Of a stretch of 64,000 nt of DNA, positions 10,722 to 22,150 are shown piece after piece. Made by a program: the position numbers and the translations under genes. The stretch covers positions 2,046,001-2,110,000 of the forward strand of contig OY752145.1 in NCBI GenBank assembly GCA_963573315.1, given 5' to 3'. Source of the DNA: Entomortierella parvispora (Eukaryota; Mortierellomycota; Mortierellomycetes; Mortierellales; Mortierellaceae). Numbering within the stretch: position 1 is the stretch's first letter; every line of letters starts with the position of its first letter. The notes under the pieces were generated by a model. It was given only the letters and a program-made list of their open reading frames with translations. It made no database searches and was not told where the DNA came from.

Positions 10722-13700
10722 AGAAGAAGGGGGCGATAAGGGATACTTTCTCTCAAATAGTAGAACAGATGGAAGGGGGTAGTTTATTGTGTTTTTTGTT
10801 CTTACCTTAGATTCACTTTTCATAAAAAGTTACATATTACGCGTGGTACCTTACAACGCCCGGATTCGGGTAATGGTGTTCCGATGGCCAGAGCCTCAAC
10901 AGCAATGATATACCGCGTCTTGGGAGAGAAAGAAAAGAGACCCGCGCAAGAAAAATAAGGAGCTCAGGGGAAGGACTTCACGGAACAATGTCACGATAAC
11001 GGGCTCTGTCTGTGGTTTGTGGAATGCAAGCTTATGGCACCGAGGCAGGTGCTTGGCTTAGCAATGTCGATTCGCATGGAGAACACAGGGCCTTGTCGGC
11101 TCCCGTGAAAAGACTGGAGAGCCTACAGCTCAAGGAACGTTCCAGAGCCCCCATTCTTTTTCTTTTTTTTTTTAGACAACTGGACAGCTGGACAGTTTTC
11201 GACGGTTATTCGGTCCATGAAGTTCAGAGCGACGGATCAAAGCTCATTTTTTGGCGTCTGGAGGGGGATGATAGCAGCCATGTCATGATCAGCTCTTTTT
11301 TACCAGACTGTCAGAAGTAACCTGCCTTCGTTATTTCGTTGTAGATCTTCCAAGCGTTGTCCTAAACAACGTGCCGCTGGCGCCTCATTTGTTTATTTCA
11401 CTGAGATGAAAAGCGTTTTTAGCAGCCACAGCAATATGTATTTTTAAGAATATGAATAAGCGACAATGTCCAGCAAGGAGGGTAGCAGTGCAACCGTTCG
11501 AGAAAATAATAAACAGTCGGAATGCAGGGGTAAAATGGAAGGCGATGACGAGAAAGCAAGAGAAGATGAGGAGAACAGAGGCTAGAGTAAGTGTACACCA
11601 ATCTCCCGCCAAAATAAATACGAGCTTCAATAAAACCAAATAGCGACTCTACAGAAAAACATATTAATCAGATGTGAGGTTGGAGGCATGAAGGAAGCGA
11701 GGACCAAAGTGTGCAGCACACGTGGCGTGCAATCTACGCGTGAGGCGTAGAAAGGATCGAGGGGTAGCTCTGGTTTGAGGCTGCTGTAGCCTAATTGACG
11801 TCCACTCGGACCTTTTTTTTTTTTTGTGCATTCAGGTCCGAGAGGAAGACGTGAAAGAGTGGGTTGCGACACAAACTTGCATTGGTCGTTGCCAATTCTC
11901 TTCTCTTGCAGCAGACACGGATCCCCTCTTTTACTCTCTGGAAGAACTGAAGTTGAAGGAGTTGTTTTAAAAAAGGACTCCATGATCAAAGAGCAATTTA
12001 AAAAATAGACTGAGAATGCTGTAATCGCCTCCTGGCAAAGTTCAAAAGACACACAGAGAGACAAGAGTGACAGGGAGAGAAAGAGGGAGAGAGGGACTGA
12101 AAGACAAGAGAAAAGAGAGACAGGAGAGCCAACTCCTTCGCTTGTAACAGAGATTTGTTCATCACCCCGGAAATTGAGTCGTCGACAAGGTGAGAACAAA
12201 GCGAGAGAGTTAAAGAGTACGTGTGTGTGTGCGCATGGGCGTGTGTTCGCTTTCTATGTTCCTTTCAGACCGTGACTCTATGTGAATTCTTTTTGGCGTC
12301 TTTTCTGGTTGAATCTGGTTACGATAAGAGACAAAGAGACACAGAGAGAACGATACAGTAGGGAGCTAGAGATAGAGGAAGAGGAGAGAGGGAGAGAAAG
12401 GAAGCGGTGTGCCTCGATGCATTCGAAGTTCACCCGCTTGGTGACTCTAGGCGGATAATCGTGACATGACTAGTGAGAAAAAGACCAATTGGCAACGCAA
12501 GGGACTCGCTTTGCGCCTTTGGCACGCGAAGCTGCCTTTTCCGAGCACCGCACAGCAATCGAGCGGGGCATTGTTAGCTCATTTTGAGGCGCCACTTGAT
12601 AGTGTCCCTCGCCCTGAGGAGGAATCAAGGCACAGATACACAGCATCTTCACAGCATCTTTACCCACGACACGGACACAGCAGAAACAGCACAGACCACA
12701 AATCGATAAGACCATAGCACTCACAACAAACCCAAGATTTCAAAATGGGAAAAAAGGACGCTCTCGCGCACGATTTTCCCGATAACAAACAGTCCGTAGA
12801 CATTGACACGCTGGGTTGGGTCGTGAACTGCCCAAGAACCATTGCTCCGTGGCCCGCTCTCCACTCCCTCCCGGTGTGTCCCTCGCTCTGCGTGATAGCT
12901 TTGCGTCCTATGTATGACTTTTTAGCCTTCATCTTGACCGGATGGGATGCTTGCATGGTCTAAAAACAAGTCTCATTCTATTGCTCTCCGTCTGCTTATC
13001 CTTTGCATTGGAAGCGCTCAGTTCTCATTCTTCCTCTTCTTCTTTCTCTTTTCTTCCCTTCTCTCAACATCCTTTTCCTCCTCATTGCTCCCGTCCTCGA
13101 CTTCCTCGCTGCTCGAGGGTCCCCTCCATCCGATCTCTCATATCATTGATTCCTTGGTTGTCAGATCTTGCACCGGCCCGACCATCCCCGGCTGCACCTT
13201 AGCATTCGCACCAACCTTCCATTGACCCTCTCAAACTTCGGCTGTCAATTTCTAACGACTTCCTTTCATTCATTTGCTCAGTTCTCTCACTCTCGCTCTC
13301 CCTCTCGTTTCTTCTTTCAAACTCGTTCATTTCTTCCTTTCTTCCTTTCTTCCTTTCTTCCTTTCTTTCTTCTCATTGCAAACTCTCACACGCACACGCA
13401 CGCACACGCACACTCACTCGCACTCACGCTTACGATCCTTCACTCGCTTCCTGCGTTCTATTGTCTCATCATTTCTGTCTTAGTCTACTCTCGCTGTATC
13501 TACAATTGCATCAACTCGGCTTGTTCCGTAAACGAAACCGCTGCTCATCTCGCTCCTCACTCACAACATCCGTCGCACAGCCCCTCAGTTCTTCGCCATT
13601 GATCCTTCCACGTTTTCTCCTTCCTTCCTCAGCACTGCAACCACTTCGACACGCTTACGATTACGCTTATGTCCACAGTCGGCCCTTGATTGCCATCACT

Positions 13701-14207
13701 TGTCTTTTCCTGTCTACGATTCCCAGGAAATATAAGAGACCATCCACGGCGACCACGAATTTACGACTTTTCTGATTTTTCTTCCTCTGCAACGACACCC
13801 CTCTCTGTCCTCACCTTCACGGTCCATCTCTAACCCCACGCCTCCAACACCAGGGTTCACTCGTACACAGGCAACATCTCAATCTCAGCAGGCATCTCCC
13901 CCCGATCGACCCGCTTATCCTCACCCATCTCAACCCACTTTTCAGCCCTTGGTGCGCCGGCAATACTTACGCCCCCTTGGACTTGTATTTCCACACCAGT
14001 CTCTCTTTGCCTCTACTCCCCTCCTCCCCTCCTCCCCTCTTTCTCCTCTTTCACTCCTTGACCTCTACTCTCCTTGGCTGTTTCTGTCCAACACAACAGC
14101 TACCCAAAAGGAAAACTAAGGGAAACCATCGCAACAAGGGGGACCCTCTACAGCGACACCTTTATCTCCACATACCCTTCCTATTTTTTGTGCAACCACA
14201 ACAAAAG
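10722..14207. other. 3.5-kb gene-poor, low-complexity stretch
   Basis: No gene is supported. There are purine-rich GAGA tracts (about 12000-12130 and 12330-12400), a GT-rich patch (12222-12250) and a long CT-rich, CA-rich tract (about 13040-14200) running to the start of the C1-THF synthase, probably its promoter and leader. Three open frames were weighed: 118 codons on the minus strand from 11983 to 11627, 83 on plus from 12466, and 72 on plus from 12745 (ATG in AAAATGGG context). None shows a domain or splice structure. A noncoding transcript is possible. Confidence 0.6.
13331..13372. repeat. TTCCTTTC tandem repeat
   Basis: About five 8-bp units in a pyrimidine tract, followed by a CACACG/CACT-rich run at about 13385-13430. 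Confidence 0.85.
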
Positions 14208-17200
14208 ATGATCAGGATCGCCCACAGAACACCAACGGGCTCGAGCACGATAAATTATCTCGATGCATCCCAAAGGTTACTACTACAACGGAACCTCTCG
14301 ACCTCCTCTTCTTCATCCTCGACATCTTTGTCCTCCACAGCAGCAGTGCACTCCACAGGTAGATTGACGACCCGACCTAGAACCCTCCTCTTACCTACGC
14401 ATGCCACCCGTCGACACCATTCCTCCTCTCCTTCCTCCACATCGACACCTCTTCCAACTTTATCCAGGCAGGGTCGTCTTCTCCACGCACCTATTCCCCC
14501 ATCGCATCCCCACCATGCAGCCTCGAACCAGACACGAAGATTTCAGTCCCTTCAGGTGCAATATCAGAGTCGAGCCGTAGATGAACTTGGAGGAGGAATC
14601 TTGAGCAAGGACAAAGTGATCAAGACTGGCCAAACCTCGAGCTCGACTGAGGCTGGGTTGATGTCGGGTCTGGGTTCAATGACCCAGAAGAGGGCCATGA
14701 CATTGGAGGAGGCCATGGGCGATGTCAAGCCATTGGAGTTAAGTCCAGAACTGACTATGATGAAGAAGGCTTTGAAGGCGGAGACAGCAGGGGCAAAGGT
14801 CATTAATGGAAAAGCAATTGCAAAGTAAGCTCGTTTTCTATGTGTCCTTTTATTTCTTTCCGTCGGCCAGATAACCACGCTTACACAGACTCTCTTTATC
14901 TCCCTCTCTCTGCATGCATTGCCATAAAAAAGGGCGATTGTCAGCAACGTCAAGGCTGAGATCCAGTCGTTTCAGGCCCAGCACCCATCTTTCCAACCTC
15001 GTCTGGCCATTGTTCAATTGGGCGAGAAGGAGGACTCGAACGTGTACGTGTCGATGAAGAAGAAGACCTGTAAGCAAGCGGGTATTGAGTACACGGACCA
15101 CCATATGCCCGAGAGCACCTCCATGGTTGAACTCTTGCGCACGATCGAACATTTGAATGCAGACCCCTCGATGCATGGTATCCTTGTGCAGCTGCCCCTT
15201 CCTGCTCATATTGACGCCAAAGTGGTGACCGAGTCTATTGATCCCATCAAGGATGTCGATGGGTAAGCCATTGCTTCTCTTGTGAAAATGTTGACAAAAA
15301 ATATCCACCTTCCCACTGAAAAACCGTTCTTCCTCATGGGTACGAGTAGCTTTCATACCACCAACATTGGTCGTTTGGCGAAATTGGGGACCATGCCCGA
15401 TTTTATTCCTTGCACCCCCAAGGGCGTTCTCGAACTCATTCGATCAACTGGTGTTGAGATTGAAGGCAAGAATGCTGTCGTGGTTGGCCGCAGCGATGTT
15501 GTCGGAGCACCCACCTTCCATTTGTTGAACAAGAGCAACGCCACTGTTACCCTCTGCCACGACAAGACCTCAAACTTGGCGGAAAAGGTATAGATGACTG
15601 CTATACCCTATTGATATACAAATCCAACATATTAGCACTTGTGCACTTGTTAACCCTGACCAATCTCGAAACAAACATGCCCACAGGTCAAAACAGCTGA
15701 TATTTTGGTGGTAGCCGCTGGCCATGCTGAGTTGATCAAAGGTGAATGGCTCAAAAAGGGGGCGATTGTCATTGACGTAGGTATCAACGCTCAACGCGAC
15801 CTGACCAAGAAGTCGGGAGTCCGTTTGGTGGGCGATGTTGAATACTCGACTGCTCAACACGTTGCAGGACACATCACTGCTGTTCCTGGAGGTGTTGGAC
15901 CTATGACTGTGGCCATGCTGATGGAGAACACTCTCCTGTCTGCTCGCCGATTCTGGGAGTCTTCCCAAGCTGCAATCATGGGATCCAAGATCCAGCCTTT
16001 GCCCTTGGCTCTCAAGACCCCAGTCCCCAGCGACATTGATATTGCATTGAGCCAAACTCCCAAGGTCATCAAGCAAGTGGCTGAGGAAATCGGTCTTGGA
16101 CCCGATGAGGTGAGCACCACAGTATTTTATTTAAAAAACAAACGAATTCTTTTGGTCATCTGGTTTTAACCCTTCTCCTTTTTTGATCTTTGCCTTGCTC
16201 AGTTTGAGCTCTATGGCAATTTCAAGGCCAAAGTCGACCCCGATGTTCTCAAGCGCCTAGATCACCGCGTCAATGGTCGTTATGTGGTCGTGACTGGAAT
16301 CACGCCTACCCCTTTGGGCGAAGGCAAGTCTACCACGGTCGTAGGATTGGTTCAGGCCTTGGGTGCTCATCTGGACAAGATTGCTTTCGGATGTGTTCGT
16401 CAGCCTTCCCAGGGACCTACCTTTGGAATCAAGGGAGGAGCCGCTGGTGGGGGATACTCTCAAATCATTCCAATGGACGAGTTCAACCTGCACTTGACCG
16501 GTGATATCCACGCCGTTACTGCTGCCAACAACCTGCTCGCAGCTGCTATTGATGCTCGCATGTTCCATGAAAATGGCGCCACAGATGCTGTACGTTTGCT
16601 GATAATTAACTAAAGATGCTCAGCCTGTTTACAACTATTTTAGCGCCTACTAAGAATTCACGACTCGCACCTCACATAGATGCTCTTCAACCGACTCTGC
16701 CCCAAGAAGAAGGGTAAGCGAATCTTTGCGCCCGTCATGTTGGATCGCCTCCAGCGTCTTGGCATCCACAAGGCCCATCCCGAGGAGCTCACCCCAGAGG
16801 AGATCTCAAAGTTTGTTCGCCTGGATATTGACCCAGCCACGATCACTTGGCAACGCGTCCTCGACACCAATGATCGTTTCCTTCGCAAGATCGAGGTGGG
16901 CCGTAACACGACCGAGTCTGGTCACGAACGTATGACAGGATTTGATATCGCGGTCGCCTCCGAGGTCATGGCGGTCTTGGCCCTTTCTGCGGATCTGCGT
17001 GATATGCGACAGCGTTTGGGCAAGATGGTCGTTGCCAGCAACCGATCTGGACAGCCCGTTACGGCTGATGACATTGGTATTGGTGGCGCTTTAGCGGTCC
17101 TAATGAAAGACGCAATTAAGCCCAACTTGATGCAGACCTTGGAAGGAACGCCAGTGTTTGTCCATGCCGGCCCCTTTGCCAACATTGCTCATGGCAACAG

Positions 17201-18092
17201 CTCTGTGATCGCGGACAGAATTGCGCTCAAGTTGGCTGGCGTGGAACCGGGCATGGATTCCAGCAACATGGGCTACGTTGTCACTGAGGCAGGATTCGGT
17301 GCAGATATTGGAATGGAAAAGTTCTTTGATATCAAATGCCGTGTCAGCAACCTGATCCCCAATGCTGTTGTTCTGGTCGCCACTGTGAAGGCCTTGAAGA
17401 TGCATGGAGGCGGACCCGAGGTCGTACCTGGCAAACCTCTTCCTGAAGTCTATTTGAACGAGAACTTGCCTATGCTCGAGGCTGGCTGTGCAAACTTGAC
17501 AAAACATATCCAGAACGCCAAGAAGTTTGGCGTTCCAGTCGTTGTTGCCATTAACAAGTTCACATCCGATACGGATCAGGAGATGGCCTTGATCCGCAAG
17601 TTGGCCCTGGAAGCTGGTGCCTCGGACGCCGTTGCCTGTGATAACTGGGCCAAGGGTGGACTCGGCGCCGTGGACCTGGGAAAGGCTGTGGTCGAAGCTT
17701 GCGACAAACCTTCTGATTTCAAGTATCTTTACGATGTCAAGGATAGCATCGAGTCCAAGATCGAGACCATTGCCAAGGAGATGTATGGAGCCGATGGCAT
17801 TGATCTTTCAAACGAGGCCCGTGAAAAGATCTCGACCTATACCCGTCAAGGCTTTGCAGGTCTTCCCATTTGCATGGCCAAAACCCATCTCTCACTTTCG
17901 CACGACCCAACCAAGAAGGGAGTTCCAACGGGATTCCGTCTCCCAATCCGCGATATCCGCGCCTCTGTCGGTGCTGGATTCTTGTACCCATTGATCGGAA
18001 ACATGCAGACGATGCCCGGTCTCCCCACACGTCCTTCCTTTTATGACATTGATATCGACTTTGACACTGGACGCGTCGTTGGATTGTTCTAA
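14208..18092 (+). CDS. MIS1: C1-tetrahydrofolate synthase, long presequence
   Basis: Trifunctional folate enzyme: methylene-THF dehydrogenase, methenyl-THF cyclohydrolase and formate-THF ligase. Six exons: 14208-14824, 14933-15262, 15350-15587, 15687-16109, 16203-16589, 16680-18092; product 1,135 aa against 946-975 for the yeast proteins. Dehydrogenase/cyclohydrolase domain (about residues 205-510): [14 protein letters not shown] with the catalytic Lys, [22 protein letters not shown] and [12 protein letters not shown]. Ligase domain: [15 protein letters not shown] (ATP site), MHGGGPEV and [13 protein letters not shown]. The first ~200 residues are Ser/Thr/Arg/His-rich without acidic stretches, pointing to mitochondria. 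The start at 14208 was preferred to the open frame upstream because that frame is pyrimidine-tract translation. Later methionines before the core could give a cytosolic form. AATAAA at about 18264. Confidence 0.95.
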
Positions 18093-18316
18093 AAGAAAAG
18101 ACGGCCTTTCCTACGACTTTTTTCATTTTTTATATACCACCTTGTTATTCCTATCCTCCACGTTGATGCCCCCTCCACTCTTTTACAAATGCTGATGCTC
18201 ATTTCCTTTCTTTTTCTAACAGCAATTTTCGTATTTATTTTTCATGTGTCACTTCTTGCTGCAAATAAACAGCCTCGCTCCCTTTTTTCAACTCAGTTCA
18301 CAGTCCTCGTCAAGAT

Positions 18317-20219
18317 CTACTCTTTCCCTAGAGCCTTTTCGCTCTTCTCTGGCTTTTCCTGCATGATTATCTCTGAGAGTCTCCATTTGCAGCGAATGTC
18401 AGAAAGGGCACGGGCACATCGAATCTTTCGCTCCGTGTGAGAAGGATGGGTTGAACTCCATCTTGCCCACAAAGGAGTCTCGAGATATTCTTTGATCAGC
18501 TGGTTATGAACCAGTACCGGATCTGACTCGACTGTAGTGTCTCTCTTGGCCTTCTTTTGCTCCAGAGTCGGTCGGGGAACGCTTTCCAGAAAATGAGAAC
18601 TCTCTGATGGCGACGGTGATGCAGGCATCAATGCCACTGTTCTTGACGACTTGGGGCCTAAACCGGAGAGTACGACTCGATCCAAACGGAAAACATCAGA
18701 CTCTTCTTTCTGGGCCAACAAGAGGTGAAAAGTCAGCATATTCATTGGATCGTAGCCAGCCAGGCCAAGGATGGTCATGGCCATGACATCAGCCTCGTAC
18801 TCTTGCTCCTGGCACACGAATCGCTGTGCGAGTAACTCGGATCCTCTCGTTAAACCATGAACCGCAATTAACGTGATGTAAGGTCCCAGCATGGAGACTA
18901 CAGGCCAGCACACGGCGATGCCGGCGGCTATATAAAGGTCAAGGAAACGGAAGTCTGTTAGATTCACATTCGTATATCTGATCTGGGACCAGGAAACAAT
19001 GAAGAGACATACCAGTGAGGAGCTGTACAAGAGACGCATTAGACTGACGCTCTCGGATATGCTGTTGCACAAGGTGCGCTAGTTCGTGGGCCACAACCGC
19101 CGCAATCAAATCTTCGTCCATAGCCAGATCTCGGAAGATGCCGTTCTCCAAGATAATGGTGTTGTTTTTGAAAGCGTGTGCATTAAACTCATTGCTGTTT
19201 CTGACGTGGATTCGGAAGGGGTACTTCTGCACTCGGAACCAGCGTCTCGATCGCTGAGTTTTTTGAGCCATCGACGCGTCTTCTTTGGACTTCTCCACGA
19301 GCGTTTCAACACCCTGGAGTACGTCCTCGTTGGGTATTTGAGGAGGCGTTATAGGGAGATTGCACAAGAACGATTTCAGTCTTAATTGACCCTCAGCCCC
19401 TACTTCGATTGCTCTCTCCAAGAGTCGGTCGAGGACGCGTTCCGCCAAAAGAACCCGAGGGTCGTTCCCTTCGAGAACTAGGTCATCCTGCTTCGACATA
19501 GCGGTGTCCTGTTGTCCTGTTGCTGTTTGCTGCCCTTCGCTTTCTTGTAGAGTTTCCTTCCTGACCCCTGACGCGATTTGAGTCAGAAAACTGTTGGATA
19601 TCATTGAGATCGACGGAGTCTCTCGGTTTTTTGAATCCCCTGGCTTTGTTTCATGGTTGGCAGATGACTCATCCCTCTCGGTGAGAAAGAATCCCCAGCG
19701 GCCAGTGTGTGGACACTGCTCCATTGCTATTGCTACCAGCCCCAAACCAATAGTGATAGGGATTACCTTACAGCCCCGTAAGAACCATGGCCTCTTGGTC
19801 ACCAACCAGTGCCTTAACGCGTAAAAAGGAGTTGCAGTTAGGATTGCCAATCCGAATCCTTGCATGAATCCCTCGGCAGACTTGAAGTGGATGAGGGATT
19901 CGGGGAGGTCCTGGACGGAGAAGTCAACGCGGCTACTGGAGTGGAATGAGGCCCTTTTTGTTTGCGAGGTCGAGAGTACATTCAAAGGGCAACGCGTTTT
20001 CTTGTTGGTAGAATGAATAGGGGTGATTGGGGAAACGTTCGAGGTGGAAAAGGGCAGTGATTTCACTTTTTGAGCGAAAAGAGCAAGCGACCTTGTTGTC
20101 AAAGCATCGGACGAAAATTTGTTGGAAAGACGAAGACATGGTGCAGGAACGTGAGAGTAAGGCATTGGGAAAGCGGGACGCCCTTTCAGGGCACCAAAGC
20201 GCGGGGTGTGAGGCAACAT
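18317..20219 (-). CDS. OMA1: OMA1-like mitochondrial M48 metallopeptidase
   Basis: Zinc metalloprotease of the mitochondrial inner membrane; OMA1 responds to loss of membrane potential and helps quality control of inner-membrane proteins. Two exons, 19013-20219 and 18317-18927, separated by an 85-nt intron (GTATGT/TATAG); product 605 aa. A long Ser/Arg-rich N-terminus (about 1-110) fits a presequence. A hydrophobic segment (GLAILTATPFYAL) and a second (IPITIGLGLVAIAM) precede TGRWGF, a family-like motif. The zinc site is HELAH near residue 377, with the third ligand Glu in QEYEADVMAM. The exon join falls just after the helix carrying HELAH. The segment at about 175-260 and the C-terminal tail are less conserved in appearance. 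Tail to tail with the C1-THF synthase (224 bp). Confidence 0.88.
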
Positions 20220-20551
20220 GTTTGTGGGCTAAAGCATAAAAGTTTGAGAAGTTCGAGAGTAGTCGGAGCGAGCTGAGGATGACAGACAGGACGGACCTTT
20301 GGACTTTTATAATCTGAAAAAAAACACCATCTCCAGTTTCCCCTTGCCCCTCCGACAATCCAAGCTGGGCAGTTGAAAGAGTGCCATCATTTAGTGAAAG
20401 AGTCTCTCTTTCATACGCTGTTCTTTGATACATCTTGGACTGGCACAAGGCAAAACGAAGATAATGTACCCTTAAGCCATCGAGTGAGTCACGTGATATG
20501 AGAGAAACTGATACTAAGATAATATTAAAATTAAAAAATTCATCGGCTACA
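20220..20551. promoter_or_regulatory. OMA1 upstream region and tRNA-Met 5' flank
   Basis: 332 bp between the OMA1 start (minus) and tRNA-Met (plus). Holds the TCACGTGA box at 20489 and an AT-rich patch at 20517-20540 directly before the tRNA. Confidence 0.5.
20489..20496 (+). promoter_or_regulatory. TCACGTGA palindrome upstream of tRNA-Met
   Basis: Perfect 8-bp palindrome containing an E-box, ending 55 bp before the mature 5' end of tRNA-Met. The same octamer ends 53 bp before tRNA-Val. Function is inferred only. Confidence 0.45.
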
Positions 20552-20623
20552 AGCAAAGTCGCCCAGAGGAAGAGCGCTGGGCTCATAACCCAGAGGTCGG
20601 TGGATCGAAACCACCCTTTGCTA
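20552..20623 (+). tRNA. tRNA-Met (CAT), elongator type
   Basis: A 72-nt cloverleaf. The acceptor stem pairs AGCAAAG with CTTTGCT, the anticodon stem is CTGGG/CCCAG around loop CTCATAA (anticodon CAT), and the T stem GGTGG/CCACC encloses ATCGAAA. Discriminator A; no encoded CCA and no intron. The internal B box GGATCGAAACC is intact. The sequence resembles eukaryotic elongator rather than initiator tRNA-Met in its D arm and T loop. A short TTTT follows within 10-20 bp. Confidence 0.95.
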
Positions 20624-20712
20624 CATCTTTTGCTATTTTGCCAGATGCCGCGCCTTCGAGCATCCGCCGACCCTGCTCGGCGGTTAGTTTTCCACAGTTT
20701 TCTTTTTTTTTT

Positions 20713-21186
20713 CGGTTTAACTATTTGTCAACCGGGGTTGACATATAATGGGTGTCAACCCCCCGCACAAAACCCATGTAATTTTTTTAAAGTCTTCTAT
20801 TTTCCTCCAGAGACTTTTTGCGCGGCCAGGATTGCTGTTAGAAGAAGAAGAAGACGCCGCGAGGACACTCTGCATTCCCTGGGTATCAAATGCAATTTTT
20901 GGGGGTGCAGTTGGAACACCATTTTACATGGACTTTGTGCGGGAAAATAATAAATTAGAAATTTTGATATTTTTGCATGGGTTTTGTGCAGGAAGAAAAA
21001 AACTTGACACCCAATTACCTCCAAAACGTAGTGAAGGACATTTGAAAAAAAAGTGCTCAAGTAGTTGAAATGCCTTTATTTTCCCATCTGGAGTCGATGC
21101 CGGCCTCTTGGAGATCTTGGAAAGAAGACAGAAGAGATAAAAAATTTACATGGGCTTTGTGTGGGGGTTGACAAATAGCTAAACCG
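20713..21186. mobile_element. MITE-like non-autonomous DNA element
   Basis: 474 bp bounded by 21-bp terminal inverted repeats with one mismatch (left CGGTTTAACTATTTGTCAAC, right complement CGGTTTAGCTATTTGTCAAC). The similarity resumes inside the arms as GCACAAAACCCATGTAA against CACAAAGCCCATGTAA. The left arm carries an extra ~27-bp hairpin (20734-20763; GGGGTTGACA against TGTCAACCCC). The motif ACATGG-CTTTGTGCGGG recurs inside in direct orientation at about 20926 and 20975 and in the right arm at about 21148. Exactly ten T flank each end (20703-20712 and 21187-21196), which may be a target duplication in a T tract. No transposase is encoded. It starts 89 bp after tRNA-Met. Confidence 0.7.
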
Positions 21187-21586
21187 TTTTTTTTTTGGGT
21201 CGATGTATGCACGCACTGGTTATATACTTTTATTCAAAAAAAAAAAAATCCCCCGACACAGGCACCATTGAGCTATGTAATCTATCCAGCTCAGTCTTGA
21301 GCTACAAGTCCACACTATTCGTGTCTGATATCTCTTCTTCAGGGATGGCTGCTTCGATTCTATGGCTTTAAGGTGTATGTTCCTGAACATCATGTTGACT
21401 GCGTTCCAGTGGTCCCTTCCTTGTCCACGTTATTCATATTTGGGATCTTCTCTTTGAAGATGGCTGGTTCGATTCGACGGTTTAAAAAGCGTTTGTTCTT
21501 GACCTTTGTCGCGGGTGTTTGCGTGGCTCATTCAGTTTTGAGCGACAACTCCACGATGTCCCTATCCGAGGTCCTCTACTTGGGGG

Positions 21587-21705
21587 GGAGGCTCCTTCGA
21601 CTGGACGGCTTTAACTGTATTGAGGTCCACGTTGTTCGTATCCGAGGTCTTCTGTTTGGGATGCGGCTCCTTCGACTGGACAGCTCCTTCGACTCGGACG
21701 GCTGG
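21587..21705. repeat. Tandem GGCTCCTTCGACTGGACGGC units
   Basis: Two near-identical ~20-bp units about 71 bp apart (starting near 21590 and 21663), plus a third GCTCCTTCGACTCGGACGGC at about 21682. The DNA between (TATCCGAGGTC-TCT) is also partly repeated, so the larger unit is about 70 bp. Confidence 0.6.
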
Positions 21706-22150
21706 AGCTGTATTTATTAGGTCATGGTCGACCACCAGATCAAAAGGGACCCGATGGTCGCCGATGTTCCTATCCAAGAGGATCCAGAAGTTAGTAACCC
21801 GTTGTAACCAAGCCAGTCATAAACCATACAACCATTTGGGCCACTGTCGCTCTTGCTCAACCCAATCCCAGCAATCATAGACTTCTTCAAAAGGTCAAGG
21901 GGTGTCTCGCAGCTTCCATCTTGAAAAAAGAAACAGACGCAGATCCACGACCCGTTAGCCCATCCGCCGAAATCAACAATAAAAAACCTGATAAAGGGGT
22001 GACAAAGGAGGTTTGCTGACCACGCACTTCCTATCCCCAAGGGAAGGCGCTATGAAGGTCTGAGGGTGAGGATCACGTTTCCCTTCTCCATCCCTGAGAG
22101 AAAGACGTAAGATCCTCAAGGTCACCTTTGAGAGAACCAGCCACTGATTT

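Noticed and set aside
13977..14207. Upstream extension of the C1-THF synthase frame
   Set aside because: It translates a pyrimidine tract into Leu/Ser/Pro runs, and the ATG at 14208 has a good context and a normal presequence after it.
21562..22040. Minus-strand frames considered as retrotransposon protein
   Set aside because: No reverse transcriptase, integrase or protease motif is visible, and the repeats in the peptide come from tandem DNA.
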